From: Limisoma sp963601185
GTDB taxonomy: Bacteria > Bacteroidota > Bacteroidia > Bacteroidales > Muribaculaceae
Reading direction: 5' to 3'
Length of the DNA stretch: 64,000 bases
NCBI GenBank assembly: GCA_963601185.1
Contig: CAVCEE010000001.1
Span: forward strand, 248,001-312,000
Below the pieces are notes generated by a model. It made no database searches. It was given only the letters and a program-made list of their open reading frames with translations, and was not told the origin of the DNA. Position 1 is the first letter of the stretch. The number at the start of each line of letters is the position of its first letter. Shown here piece after piece: positions 40,074-48,342 of this stretch. The translations under genes and the position numbers were made by a program.

Positions 40074-40508
40074 ATGAAGACAATTGAGATAAAGTCATTG
40101 GAGTCGTTGCCGGAGGCTGCGGCTGAATTTGCCAATGCGATGGGCGACTACACCGTGTTTGCCTTCTACGGCGAGATGGGCGCCGGCAAGACCACATTTA
40201 TCAACGCACTTTGCCGCACACTCGGTGTGGACGACGATATCACCAACTCGCCGTCGTTTTCAATCATCAACGAGTACCGCTCCGACTCTACGGCGGAACT
40301 GATTTACCACTTCGACTGCTACCGCCTCGAGTCGATCGACGAGGCTGAGGACATCGGCGCAGAGGACTATTTCGATTCGGGTGCAGTGTGCCTCATCGAA
40401 TGGCCGGAGCGCATAGAGGAACTTCTGCCCTACGACACCGTGCGTGTCGACATCAAGGAGCAGGAAGACGGCACTCGTCTGCTCACCATGACTATGCCTG
40501 AGGCATGA
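40074..40508 (+). CDS. tsaE: tRNA threonylcarbamoyladenosine biosynthesis ATPase TsaE
   Basis: Part of the TsaBDE machinery that makes t6A37 on ANN-decoding tRNAs. The ATG at 40074 (MKTIEIKSLESLPEAAAEF) gives 144 residues. Visible are the P-loop FYGEMGAGKTTFINAL, switch-like TNSPSFSIINEYRS, the YHFDCYRLESIDEAEDIGAEDYFDSGAVCLIEWPERI block, and the C-terminal strand. Its stop overlaps the start of the Imm17-type gene by ATGA. Confidence 0.95.
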   Translation: MKTIEIKSLESLPEAAAEFANAMGDYTVFAFYGEMGAGKTTFINALCRTLGVDDDITNSPSFSIINEYRSDSTAELIYHFDCYRLESIDEAEDIGAEDYFDSGAVCLIEWPERIEELLPYDTVRVDIKEQEDGTRLLTMTMPEA

Positions 40509-40741
40509 TGGACGGCAATCAAGCGGGAGTCATCGTAATCTCGGTGGTGTTTACCCTTTCCGGTATTCTTGCCATTTTGGCGGCGTTGATGAACTGGGAC
40601 TGGTTCTTCAACACGCGCAACGCGCGTATGCTTGTGGGACGCTGCTCCCGACGCACGGCGCGCCTGGTTTATTTCGTCATCGGAGTGCTCATCCTCGCGA
40701 TGGTGGCAGCGATGCATCTGCGCCTCGCCGGACGCATCTGA
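40505..40741 (+). CDS. Imm17-family-like small membrane protein
   Basis: A 78-residue protein with two membrane segments (AGVIVISVVFTLSGILAILAA and ARLVYFVIGVLILAMVAAM). Between them is the conserved-looking NWDWFFNTRNARMLVGRCSRRTARL loop (short parts: NWDWFF, RNARML). This topology and loop match what I recall of the Bacteroidetes Imm17 immunity family. No toxin gene is adjacent. It overlaps tsaE by 4 bases and is therefore translationally coupled to a housekeeping gene, which suggests a role other than toxin immunity, or a solitary immunity gene. Confidence 0.65.
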   Translation: MMDGNQAGVIVISVVFTLSGILAILAALMNWDWFFNTRNARMLVGRCSRRTARLVYFVIGVLILAMVAAMHLRLAGRI

Positions 40742-40797
40742 AGTGACAAATGAAGATTAAAGAAAGGAAGACGATAAAGAATTAACGATAGAAAGAT

Positions 40798-42036
40798 ATG
40801 ACAACAAAAAAAGAAATCCCTGTTTTGCTGCTCACCGGCTATCTCGGCAGTGGCAAGACAACATTGTTAAACCACATTCTGACCAACGAACGCGGCATTA
40901 AGTTTGCCGTGATTGTCAATGATATAGGTGAGGTCAATATTGACGCCGACCTCATCCAGAAAGGCGGCATCGTAGGCTCGAAGGACGACAGCCTCGTCGC
41001 TCTCCAGAACGGCTGCATCTGCTGCACGCTGAAGATGGACCTCGTGGAGCAAATCTACGACTTGATGAAGACCGAACGCTTCGACTACATCGTGATTGAA
41101 GCCAGTGGCGTGTGCGAGCCTGCCCCCATTGCGCAGACCATCTGCTCCATCCCTCGCCTCGGCGACGAGTACCGCAAGTACGGCATCGCACGCCTCGACA
41201 GCATCGTCACCGTGGTCGACGCTCTCCGCATGCAGGACGAGTTTGGCGGCGGCGAAAGCCTCACGCGCAAGAACATCGGCGAGGAGGACATCGAGAACCT
41301 TATCATCCAGCAGATTGAGTTCTGCAACATCATCCTTCTCAACAAGGCTTCGATGGTTGCGCCGGAGCGTCTTGCGCGTCTCAAGGCAGTGATTCGCACA
41401 TTGCAGCCGGGAGCAAAGATCATCGAGTGCGACTATGCGAAGGTCGACCTCGACGAACTAATCAACACCGGCTTGTTCAACTTCGAGCGCGTGGCAACGT
41501 CGGCGGCTTGGATTCGCGAAATCGAACGCCCTGGCGACGAAATCGAGGAGGAAGAGGAGCATCACCATCATCACGACCACGATGACGACGATGATGACGA
41601 CCACGACGAGCATGAGCACGGACATCACCATCATCACCACCACCATCACGATGGTGGCGAAACGGAGGAATACGGTATCGGCACGTTTGTGTACTATCGC
41701 CGTCCGGCATTCGACATACACAAGTTCGACCGCTTTATGGCAACGAAATGGCCGAAGAACATTATCCGCGCCAAGGGTGTGTGCTACTTCGCCCACAACC
41801 GTGACATGTCGTTCCTCTTTGAGCAGGCCGGCAGTCAGAAAACTCTCACCGAGTCAGGACTCTGGTATGCAACCGCACCGGAGGAGGAACTCGTGGAGAT
41901 GATGAAGCGCGAGCCGGGACTGGTGCGCGACTGGGACGAGAAGTACGGCGACCGCATGCAGAAACTGGTGTTTATCGGTCAGCATCTCGACAAAGAGCAA
42001 CTTGCCCACGACCTCGACGAATGCCTGGAGGCATAA
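40798..42036 (+). CDS. CobW/COG0523 GTPase with His/Asp-rich metal-binding segment
   Basis: A 412-residue G3E-family GTPase, a metal-ion chaperone or insertase (CobW/ZNG1-like). The P-loop LTGYLGSGKTTLL is near residues 12-24. The CxCC metal site (C73-I-C75-C76) lies in NGCICCTLKMDLV, the Walker B-like EASGVCEPAPIAQT follows, and the guanine motif is LLNKAS. Residues about 252-285 form a striking His/Asp/Glu-rich run that should bind zinc, nickel or cobalt. The CobW_C domain ends the protein. The target enzyme is not indicated by neighbours. A terminator follows. Confidence 0.93.
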   Translation: MTTKKEIPVLLLTGYLGSGKTTLLNHILTNERGIKFAVIVNDIGEVNIDADLIQKGGIVGSKDDSLVALQNGCICCTLKMDLVEQIYDLMKTERFDYIVIEASGVCEPAPIAQTICSIPRLGDEYRKYGIARLDSIVTVVDALRMQDEFGGGESLTRKNIGEEDIENLIIQQIEFCNIILLNKASMVAPERLARLKAVIRTLQPGAKIIECDYAKVDLDELINTGLFNFERVATSAAWIREIERPGDEIEEEEEHHHHHDHDDDDDDDHDEHEHGHHHHHHHHHDGGETEEYGIGTFVYYRRPAFDIHKFDRFMATKWPKNIIRAKGVCYFAHNRDMSFLFEQAGSQKTLTESGLWYATAPEEELVEMMKREPGLVRDWDEKYGDRMQKLVFIGQHLDKEQLAHDLDECLEA

Positions 42037-42057
42037 TCAAGTACAAGCACAACACAA

Positions 42058-42096
42058 CAGCGGCGACAAGGAATCCTTGCCGCCGCTGGCTTTTTT
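42058..42096 (+). terminator. Rho-independent terminator after the CobW GTPase
   Basis: CAGCGGCG (42058-42065) with CGCCGCTG (42081-42088), inner stem CAAGG/CCTTG, then GGC and six T residues. Confidence 0.85.
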
Positions 42097-42148
42097 GTTA
42101 CGTCGAAAATCCGTAGATGGTGAAAAGATGCCGCTACAAATTCCTCAA

Positions 42149-42454
42149 TCAAGCAAATGAAGCCTCCATAATATGGATGTCGAGACACCGTTCAATCTCG
42201 GCAATGCTCTTGAACGAGAAATTTGTGCGTCCCGACAAGATTTTGCTGACGTATTGCGGAGAACAGCCAAGACGCGCAGCAATGTCGGCTCGCGAGAGTT
42301 TGTGCTCCTGCATATAGTCGATTATCTTCATAGCAATGCCCTGCGACCATTTAAGCCACACTTCATTGTCCTGCCTCCATTTTGCCTCTTCTGCAAAAGT
42401 AGAAGGCTCGCTGCTGAGATTTTTCTCAAGAAATTCCAATGTTTTTTCTTTCAT
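42149..42454 (-). CDS. XRE-family HTH antitoxin-like regulator
   Basis: A 101-residue DNA-binding protein with a Cro/C1-type helix-turn-helix (LSRADIAARLGCSPQYVSKILSGRTNFSFKSI, residues about 53-84) in the C-terminal half. The N-terminal helix (LEFLEKNLSSEPSTFAEEA) may contact the partner protein. Its ATG overlaps the stop of the upstream gene as ATGA, so the two are translationally coupled. The order is toxin first, antitoxin second, as in HigBA-type modules. The usual role is to neutralise the toxin and repress the shared promoter. Confidence 0.8.
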   Translation of the reverse strand: MKEKTLEFLEKNLSSEPSTFAEEAKWRQDNEVWLKWSQGIAMKIIDYMQEHKLSRADIAARLGCSPQYVSKILSGRTNFSFKSIAEIERCLDIHIMEASFA

Positions 42455-43008
42455 AGTCGATCCTCCTCAAAAAAATCCACGAAACTGTCTTTGTCAAATA
42501 TGCCATTCTGCTGCAAATAGTCTCGACAGGCATTGAGTTTATCCAATTCTGTTTGGGTGTGCTCTCTGTCCTGCATTGTCGCAGTGAGTTTTATTGCGCC
42601 GCCGGTCACGATGTAGACATTCGGTTCTACCCTTATGGCATATATCCGAAGCCAACTTGCATGGCGTTTTCTGTCCCAATTGCGAGCCTTTTCACGCGTC
42701 AATTCGTGTGTCCTGTTGTCTGACAGACTTAACGGATGAAACAGCCCGTCCAGTTGCTCTGTATATGGGAAGTCCAATATCAGTCGTTCAAGGACTCTCG
42801 CGTCTTCCATCGTGTCCTTGATGGCATCGCTGATTTTCTCGACATGGAAAAATCCCTGCAAGTCGTCTAGATTAGCAAGAAAGAAGTCGAGCAAATAGTT
42901 GGAATTGCTCCACTTGCGGAAAAGTAATGTCAACTCGTCTGCATCCTTTTTCTCGTCTCTGACGGCCCAAAGATGATTATAACCCGATATGGCTCTTACA
43001 AACTTCAT
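42451..43008 (-). CDS. Putative toxin partner of XRE regulator
   Basis: A 185-residue protein (MKFVRAISGYNHLWAVRDE...) whose family I cannot name. The last 70 residues (WLRIYAIRVEPNVYIVTGGAIKLTATMQDREHTQTELDKL, split over about 118-158) resemble the core strands and helix of RelE/HigB-type endoribonucleases. The first 110 residues are an extra domain not seen in normal RelE toxins. Neighbouring coupling to an XRE gene and a perfect own promoter support a toxin-antitoxin module. The start at 43008 is fixed by the promoter at 43029. AT-richer than neighbours. Confidence 0.65.
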   Translation of the reverse strand: MKFVRAISGYNHLWAVRDEKKDADELTLLFRKWSNSNYLLDFFLANLDDLQGFFHVEKISDAIKDTMEDARVLERLILDFPYTEQLDGLFHPLSLSDNRTHELTREKARNWDRKRHASWLRIYAIRVEPNVYIVTGGAIKLTATMQDREHTQTELDKLNACRDYLQQNGIFDKDSFVDFFEEDRL

Positions 43009-43028
43009 TTCTAACAAGTTTCTTGAAG

Positions 43029-43059
43029 CAAAGGTAGATATTTTAATCGGTGCGCGCAA
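43029..43059 (-). promoter_or_regulatory. Promoter of toxin-antitoxin-like pair
   Basis: Minus-strand TTG (43057-43059), a 20-base spacer and TACCTTTG (43029-43036), 21 bases before the ATG at 43008. Confidence 0.65.
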
Positions 43060-43119
43060 CTTATAAGTTGCATATTTTATTCTTCCGGGCAAAAAATCAA
43101 GAAAATCATAGTTTTTGGT

Positions 43120-43127
43120 TAAATTTG
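43120..43127 (+). promoter_or_regulatory. -7 box for speA
   Basis: TAAATTTG, about 30 bases before the ATG at 43157. Confidence 0.45.
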
Positions 43128-43156
43128 CAAACTAATTTTTTAACGAGACTGAGATA

Positions 43157-45052
43157 ATGAGAAGATGGCGCATTGAGGACAGTGCCGAGCTGTACAACAT
43201 CAACGGCTGGGGACTGAAGTATTTCTCAATCAACGACAAGGGTCACATTCAGGTGACTCCGCGTGAAAATTATGCATCTGTCGATCTTAAGGATCTGATG
43301 GATGAGTTGCAGATCCGCGACATCACCGCACCGGTGTTGCTGCGTTTCCCCGACATTCTCGACAACCGCATCGAGAAGATTTCGCGATGCTTTAAGCAGG
43401 CTGCCGACGAGTATAAGTACGACGCGCAGAATTTCATTATCTACCCCATCAAGGTGAATCAGATGCGTCAGGTGGTCGATGAGATTGTGAGCCACGGCAA
43501 GAAGTTTAACATCGGCCTTGAGGCGGGCTCAAAGCCCGAACTCCACGCCGTGCTTGCCACCAACATCGACGAGCACAACCTCATCATCTGCAACGGCTAC
43601 AAGGACGAGAACTACATCGAGTTGGCTCTGTTGGCGCAGAAGATGGGTCGGCGCATATTCCTCGTGGTGGAGAAACTCAACGAACTCCATCTCATTGCGC
43701 GCCTTGCCAAGCGCCTTGGCGTGCGCCCGAACATCGGCATCCGCATCAAACTCTCCAGTTCCGGCAGCGGCAAGTGGGAAGAGTCGGGCGGCGACCATTC
43801 GAAGTTCGGTCTTAACTCCAGCGAACTCCTTGAGGCGGTCGACGCCTTGGCGAAGTACAAGATGGAGGACTGCCTGAAGTTGATACATTTCCACATCGGC
43901 AGCCAGATTACAAAGATACGCCGCATCAAGAACGCCCTCCGCGAGGCTACACAGTTCTATGTGCAACTCACCAAGATGGGCTTCGGCATCGACTTTATCG
44001 ACATCGGCGGCGGTCTCGGCGTGGACTACGACGGCACGCGCTCAAGTGCAAGCGAGAACAGCATGAACTACTCCATTCAGGAGTATGCCAACGATGCTAT
44101 TTCAGCCATCGTCGACGCCTGCGAGAAGAACTCGCTGAAGCAGCCAAACGTGATTACCGAGTCGGGACGGTCGCTTTCCGCCCACCACTCAATACTCATC
44201 ATCGAGACCCTTGAAACCACCCAACTCCCCATCTGGAACGACAATGAGGAGGTGAGCGACAACGACCACGAACTGGCGCGCGAACTCTACCAGATTTGGG
44301 ACAAACTCGGACAGCAGTCGCTGCTCGAGAGTTGGCACGATGCGTTGCAGATACGCGAAGAGGCTCTCGACCGCTTCAGCCTCGGTATGCTCGACCTCCA
44401 CACACGCGCACAGATTGAGAAACTCTTCTGGTCGGTGGCGCGCGAAGTCAACGACATCGCCAAGACGATGAAGCACGTGCCTGAGGAACTGCGCATCTCC
44501 AAGATGCTCCCCGACAAGTATTTCTGCAACTTCTCACTGTTCCAGTCACTCCCCGATTCGTGGGCGATTGACCAGATGTTCCCGATAATGCCGATTTCGC
44601 GCCTCGACGAGAAGCCTACGCGCACGGCAACCATCCAGGACGTGACCTGCGACTCCGACGGCAAGATCAACTATTTCATCTCCAGCCACGGATTCTCCAA
44701 CGCATTGCCTATCCACCCAATTAAGAACGGTGAGTCGTACTATCTCGGTGTGTTTCTCGTGGGCGCATACCAGGAAATCCTCGGCGACATGCACAACCTT
44801 TTCGGCGACACCAACACGGTGCACATCAACGTGTACAAGGACCACTACGAGATTGACCAGATTATCGACGGTGAGACGGTGGCAGAGGTGCTCGACTATG
44901 TGCAGTACAACCCCAAGAAACTGGTGCGCAACGTGGAAACGTGGGTGACGCGGTCAATGAAGCAGGGCAAAATCACGCCCGAAGAGGGTCGCGAGTTCCT
45001 GAGCAACTACCGTTCCGGCCTTTACGGCTACACATATCTCGAAAAAGACTAA
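43157..45052 (+). CDS. speA: Biosynthetic arginine decarboxylase
   Basis: PLP-dependent enzyme converting arginine to agmatine for polyamine synthesis. The 631-residue protein has the alanine racemase-like barrel with the PLP Lys in FIIYPIKVNQMRQVVDEI, GLEAGSKPEL, ICNGYKDENYIELALLA, the HFHIGSQI motif and IDIGGGLGVDYDGT, followed by the C-terminal beta domain with ESGRSLSAHHS. The length matches the SpeA family (about 630). It is preceded by a TAAATTTG box and followed at 4 bases by truA. Confidence 0.97.
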   Translation: MRRWRIEDSAELYNINGWGLKYFSINDKGHIQVTPRENYASVDLKDLMDELQIRDITAPVLLRFPDILDNRIEKISRCFKQAADEYKYDAQNFIIYPIKVNQMRQVVDEIVSHGKKFNIGLEAGSKPELHAVLATNIDEHNLIICNGYKDENYIELALLAQKMGRRIFLVVEKLNELHLIARLAKRLGVRPNIGIRIKLSSSGSGKWEESGGDHSKFGLNSSELLEAVDALAKYKMEDCLKLIHFHIGSQITKIRRIKNALREATQFYVQLTKMGFGIDFIDIGGGLGVDYDGTRSSASENSMNYSIQEYANDAISAIVDACEKNSLKQPNVITESGRSLSAHHSILIIETLETTQLPIWNDNEEVSDNDHELARELYQIWDKLGQQSLLESWHDALQIREEALDRFSLGMLDLHTRAQIEKLFWSVAREVNDIAKTMKHVPEELRISKMLPDKYFCNFSLFQSLPDSWAIDQMFPIMPISRLDEKPTRTATIQDVTCDSDGKINYFISSHGFSNALPIHPIKNGESYYLGVFLVGAYQEILGDMHNLFGDTNTVHINVYKDHYEIDQIIDGETVAEVLDYVQYNPKKLVRNVETWVTRSMKQGKITPEEGREFLSNYRSGLYGYTYLEKD

Positions 45053-45056
45053 GGCG

Positions 45057-45806
45057 ATGGCAGTCCGCTACTTTATGCACCTGGCATACAACGGCGCGCC
45101 CTATCACGGATGGCAGCGCCAGCCTAATGCGTGCAGCGTGCAGGAGGAGTTGGAGAAGGCACTGTCGACGGTGCTGCGGCAGGATATTGCCGTGACCGGC
45201 GCCGGACGCACCGATACTGGCGTGAATGCGCGGTGCATGTATGCCCATTTCGACACAGAGAAGGAGATTGCCGACACCCGGCGGCTGGTAGCGTCGCTCA
45301 ACAGCATCGTGGGGCGCGACATTGCCGTCTACTCGATAGTCCGTGTGGCTGACGGTGCGCACGCGCGGTTTGACGCCACGAGCCGCACCTACAAATATTT
45401 TATCGGCAAGCAAAAGTCGCCGTTCGGCTACCATTTTGCGTGGACACCGCCCTACGTCCTCGACGTGGAGGCGATGAACGCTGCTGCTGCACGGCTGTTT
45501 GACTACACCGACTTCACGAGTTTCAGCAAACTCCACACCGATGTGAAGACCAACAACTGCCGCATCGACTATGCCCATTGGGACGATGAAGGCGACCGAC
45601 TGGTGTTTACCGTCACCGCCGACCGCTTCCTGCGCAATATGGTGCGTGCCATTGTGGGTACGCTCGTCGATGTGGGACGGCACAAAATCACCATTGAGCA
45701 GTTCTGCCAAATCATCGAGCGCAAGAACCGCTGCGAAGCCGGTACGTCAGTCCCCGGCAATGCATTGTTCCTTTGGGATATAACCTATCCGTATGAAGTG
45801 AAGTAG
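45057..45806 (+). CDS. truA: tRNA pseudouridine(38-40) synthase TruA
   Basis: Forms pseudouridine in the anticodon stem-loop at positions 38-40. The 249-residue protein contains YFMHLAYNGAPYHGWQRQPN, the catalytic Asp in GAGRTDTGVNARCMYAHFD, the HARFDATSRTYKYFI motif, FTSFSKLHTDVKTNNC and the RFLRNMVRAIVGTLVDVGR block. It begins 4 bases after speA and ends at a bidirectional terminator. Confidence 0.96.
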   Translation: MAVRYFMHLAYNGAPYHGWQRQPNACSVQEELEKALSTVLRQDIAVTGAGRTDTGVNARCMYAHFDTEKEIADTRRLVASLNSIVGRDIAVYSIVRVADGAHARFDATSRTYKYFIGKQKSPFGYHFAWTPPYVLDVEAMNAAAARLFDYTDFTSFSKLHTDVKTNNCRIDYAHWDDEGDRLVFTVTADRFLRNMVRAIVGTLVDVGRHKITIEQFCQIIERKNRCEAGTSVPGNALFLWDITYPYEVK

Positions 45807-45845
45807 TAGCGTTGCCAGCCTATTGCATTGAATTCTCCATCGAAT

Positions 45846-45888
45846 AAAAAAGAGACTTCCGACAATCGTGCCGGAAGTCTCTTTTTTT
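45846..45888. terminator. Bidirectional terminator between truA and GH97 gene
   Basis: AAAAAGAGACTTCCG pairs with CGGAAGTCTCTTTTT, loop about 10 bases, with A- and T-runs on the two sides. Confidence 0.9.
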
Positions 45889-45914
45889 ATGTATTTGACG
45901 CTGAAATCGTGCCG

Positions 45915-48020
45915 CTACTTTGCAGGGCGGATTGTGATGGCATAGCCGCCGCCTTCGCCTTCGTGGATTTTGAGGCGTGATTTTGAGGTTACGTTCTTTG
46001 TCTCAATCACGTAACTCTGCGGATTGTTGCGGTAGTGGGCAGTCTTGCCGTCGCGGTAGATGGTTGCCACGTATTTCTTGCCGCTTGGCAGGAAGTCGAG
46101 TGTGATGTCGGATGTGCGAGCAGCCTCACCGTTGGTGCCGCCTACAAACCATTCCTCTTTGCCTTTGGTCTTGCGCGCGATGGTGAGATACTCGTAAGGC
46201 TCTGCCTCGAGGTAGTAACTCTTGTCCCAGTCCAAAGCCACGTCCTTGATAAACTGGAACGCGTCCATAAACGGAGCGTAGTTTTCAGGCGTGTCGGCAG
46301 CCATCTGCAAAGGGCTGTACATTGTCACGTAGAGCGACAACTGGTTGCATATCGTGGTGTTGACCCAACTGTGGTTGTCGGGACTCATCTTGTTAACGTC
46401 CATCTCGAAGATACCAGGAGTGTAGTCCATCGGACCGCCCACCAAACGGGTGAACGGAAGGATTGTGGTGTGGCTCGGACGGCTGCCGCCGAAAGCCTGA
46501 TACTCTGTGCCGCGTGCGCTCTCGTTGCCGATGAGGTTAGGGTAGGTGCGGCACAAGCCAGTAGGGCGCACAGCCTCGTGAGCGTTGACCATAATGTGGT
46601 AGTCGGCAGCCTTCTTAACAGCATAGAGATAGTGGTTGTTGATCCATTGGCTATAGTGAGTCTCGCCGCGAGGCACGATGTCGCCCACATAGCCACTCTT
46701 CACAGCGTCGTAGCCGTGGTCGTTCATATACTTGTAGGCAGCGTCCATGTGTCGCTCGTAGTTGCGCACCGATGCCGATGTCTCGTGGTGCATAATCATC
46801 TTCACGCCGCGCGATTTTGCGTATTGGTGTACTGCCTCCACGTCGAAGTCAGGATAAGGGGAAACGAAGTCAAACACGAAATCCTTAGAGTGTCCGTACC
46901 AGTCCTCCCAGCCTTCGTTCCAGCCCTCCACGAGGACGGCGTCAAAGCCGTTGTCGGCAGCGAAGTCGATGTAGCGTTTGGCGTTCTCTGTAGTGGCAGC
47001 GTGGCGGCCGTTGGGGCGCACCTTGGTGTAGTCAGTTTCGCCGAGATGCACGTTCACAAGGTCGTCGGTGTAAGCCCAAGTGCTCTTGCCGGTAATCATC
47101 TCCCACCAGATACCCACATATTTGCAAGGCTTGATCCACGATGTGTCGGCAATCTTGCAAGGCTCGTTGAGGTTGAGGGTGATGCGCGAAGCCAAGAGGT
47201 TGCGGGCATCGTCGGTCACGGTCACAGTGCGCCACGGCGAGTTACAAGGAGTCTGCATATAGCCCTTGTCGCCATGGCTGTCAGGGTTGAGCCACGAAGT
47301 GAATACGAAATTCTTGTCATCGAGGTTGAGGTGCATTGTGGCGTAGTTCACACAGGCAGCCTCGTGGATGTTGAGAAACAGTCCGTCGTCGGTCTTGATC
47401 AGCAGTGAAGTCTGCACGCCAGTCGGCGAGAACGACGTCTGCGAGAGGTTTTCGGTTATCGAACTCTCCATATGCGAGCGGATTTCGGAGAGGCGGCAAC
47501 GGGTGTATTCATACTCCTGAGTGTCGTAGTCGCCTGGAATCCAGTAGGCGGTGTGGTTGCCGGTCATAGCAAATTCAGAGCGTTCCTCCTTGATTACGAA
47601 GTAACTGAGTTCCTTCTGCTGAGGCCATTCGTAGCGGAAGCCCACGCCGTCGTCGAATACGCGGAAACGGATACCCATACGGTGGTTTGTGGCCTTTTGC
47701 AGCAACTCCACATAGAGTTCGTTGTAGTGGTTGCGGATAGCATTCTCCTCGCCCCATACTGGAGTCCAAGTCTCGTCGAAAGTGGAAGTCTCGGTCTTTG
47801 CGGCCTCAAAGCCGTCGAGCAGACTTGGGGTGTCCTTCAGTTCGAGTCCGAGATGACTCGGTTTGACAATCTCCTTGCCCTTGAACGCCACTGAATAGGT
47901 AGGAGTGCCGTTGTCGGTAAGGTTGAAGTCGAGCGTCACCGTGCCGGCAGGCGACTCGATATGTTGGGCAGAGGCAAGCAGGGCGCAAGCCGAAGCCAAC
48001 AGAACAAATAAATTTCTCAT
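45915..48020 (-). CDS. GH97 family alpha-glucosidase, SusB-like
   Basis: Exported glycoside hydrolase of 701 residues. The start MRNLFVLLASACALLASAQ at 48020 gives the signal peptide, and the -7 box at 48045 excludes longer forms. GH97_N, catalytic and C-terminal domains are all present (TPVWGEENAIRNHYNEL, YVGIWWEMITGKSTW, VEGWNEGWEDW, VKMIMHHETSAS, GYVGDIVPRGETHYSQW). The Glu in HHETSAS corresponds, from memory, to the general base of inverting SusB-type enzymes; retaining members have Asp elsewhere. The likely role is cleavage of alpha-1,4/1,6 glucan fragments in the periplasm. No SusC/D genes are nearby. Confidence 0.92.
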   Translation of the reverse strand: MRNLFVLLASACALLASAQHIESPAGTVTLDFNLTDNGTPTYSVAFKGKEIVKPSHLGLELKDTPSLLDGFEAAKTETSTFDETWTPVWGEENAIRNHYNELYVELLQKATNHRMGIRFRVFDDGVGFRYEWPQQKELSYFVIKEERSEFAMTGNHTAYWIPGDYDTQEYEYTRCRLSEIRSHMESSITENLSQTSFSPTGVQTSLLIKTDDGLFLNIHEAACVNYATMHLNLDDKNFVFTSWLNPDSHGDKGYMQTPCNSPWRTVTVTDDARNLLASRITLNLNEPCKIADTSWIKPCKYVGIWWEMITGKSTWAYTDDLVNVHLGETDYTKVRPNGRHAATTENAKRYIDFAADNGFDAVLVEGWNEGWEDWYGHSKDFVFDFVSPYPDFDVEAVHQYAKSRGVKMIMHHETSASVRNYERHMDAAYKYMNDHGYDAVKSGYVGDIVPRGETHYSQWINNHYLYAVKKAADYHIMVNAHEAVRPTGLCRTYPNLIGNESARGTEYQAFGGSRPSHTTILPFTRLVGGPMDYTPGIFEMDVNKMSPDNHSWVNTTICNQLSLYVTMYSPLQMAADTPENYAPFMDAFQFIKDVALDWDKSYYLEAEPYEYLTIARKTKGKEEWFVGGTNGEAARTSDITLDFLPSGKKYVATIYRDGKTAHYRNNPQSYVIETKNVTSKSRLKIHEGEGGGYAITIRPAK

Positions 48021-48044
48021 AGTTGCATAATTTTGTTGATGTTG

Positions 48045-48052
48045 CAAAGATA
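48045..48052 (-). promoter_or_regulatory. -7 box for GH97 gene
   Basis: Minus-strand TATCTTTG, 25 bases before the ATG at 48020; the nearest upstream TTG (48069-48071) gives a 16-base spacer. Confidence 0.5.
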
Positions 48053-48158
48053 ATCGTTTTGCGGCATACAATCTCATAATCAAGGTGAATAAGGCAAAAA
48101 ATGAGGAGAGACTGATGGAATGTTACTAAAGATATATAAATATTTATCCGTAATATCC

Positions 48159-48186
48159 TTGATAAATGAAGGTATAACTATATTTG
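48159..48186 (+). promoter_or_regulatory. Promoter retained by the truncated antitoxin gene
   Basis: TTG at 48159-48161, a 17-base spacer and TATATTTG at 48179-48186, 5 bases before the ATG at 48191. It probably now drives the DUF2027-Smr gene. Confidence 0.5.
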
Positions 48187-48190
48187 CAAT

Positions 48191-48331
48191 ATGATTACAG
48201 AATATGGCATAGAAGCAAAGTCCAATGCGGAAATCCTCGCCGAACTGGGAGGTCGCTTTAAGGAGTACAGACTGTTCTGCAACCTCACGCAAAAGGAGGT
48301 TGCGGAAAAGGTTGGCGTGTTTGTTGTATAA
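48191..48331 (+). pseudogene. Truncated XRE/HipB-like antitoxin remnant
   Basis: A 46-codon frame: MITEYGIEAKSNAEILAELG, then GRFKEYRLFCNLTQKEVAEK, then VGVFVV and a stop. The first 42 residues match the N-terminus of Bacteroidetes HipB-like XRE regulators (GxRFKEYRLxxNLTQKEVAEKVGV), but the chain ends in the middle of the helix-turn-helix, before the recognition helix. No HipA toxin follows. It keeps its own promoter, and its stop is 12 bases before the DUF2027-Smr start, so it may now act as an upstream reading frame. Confidence 0.65.
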
Positions 48332-48342
48332 ACGGAAAAGAT

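Noticed and set aside
46035..47408. A 457-codon open frame on the plus strand
   Set aside because: Antisense to the GH97 gene, whose catalytic motifs are intact. No promoter or family support.
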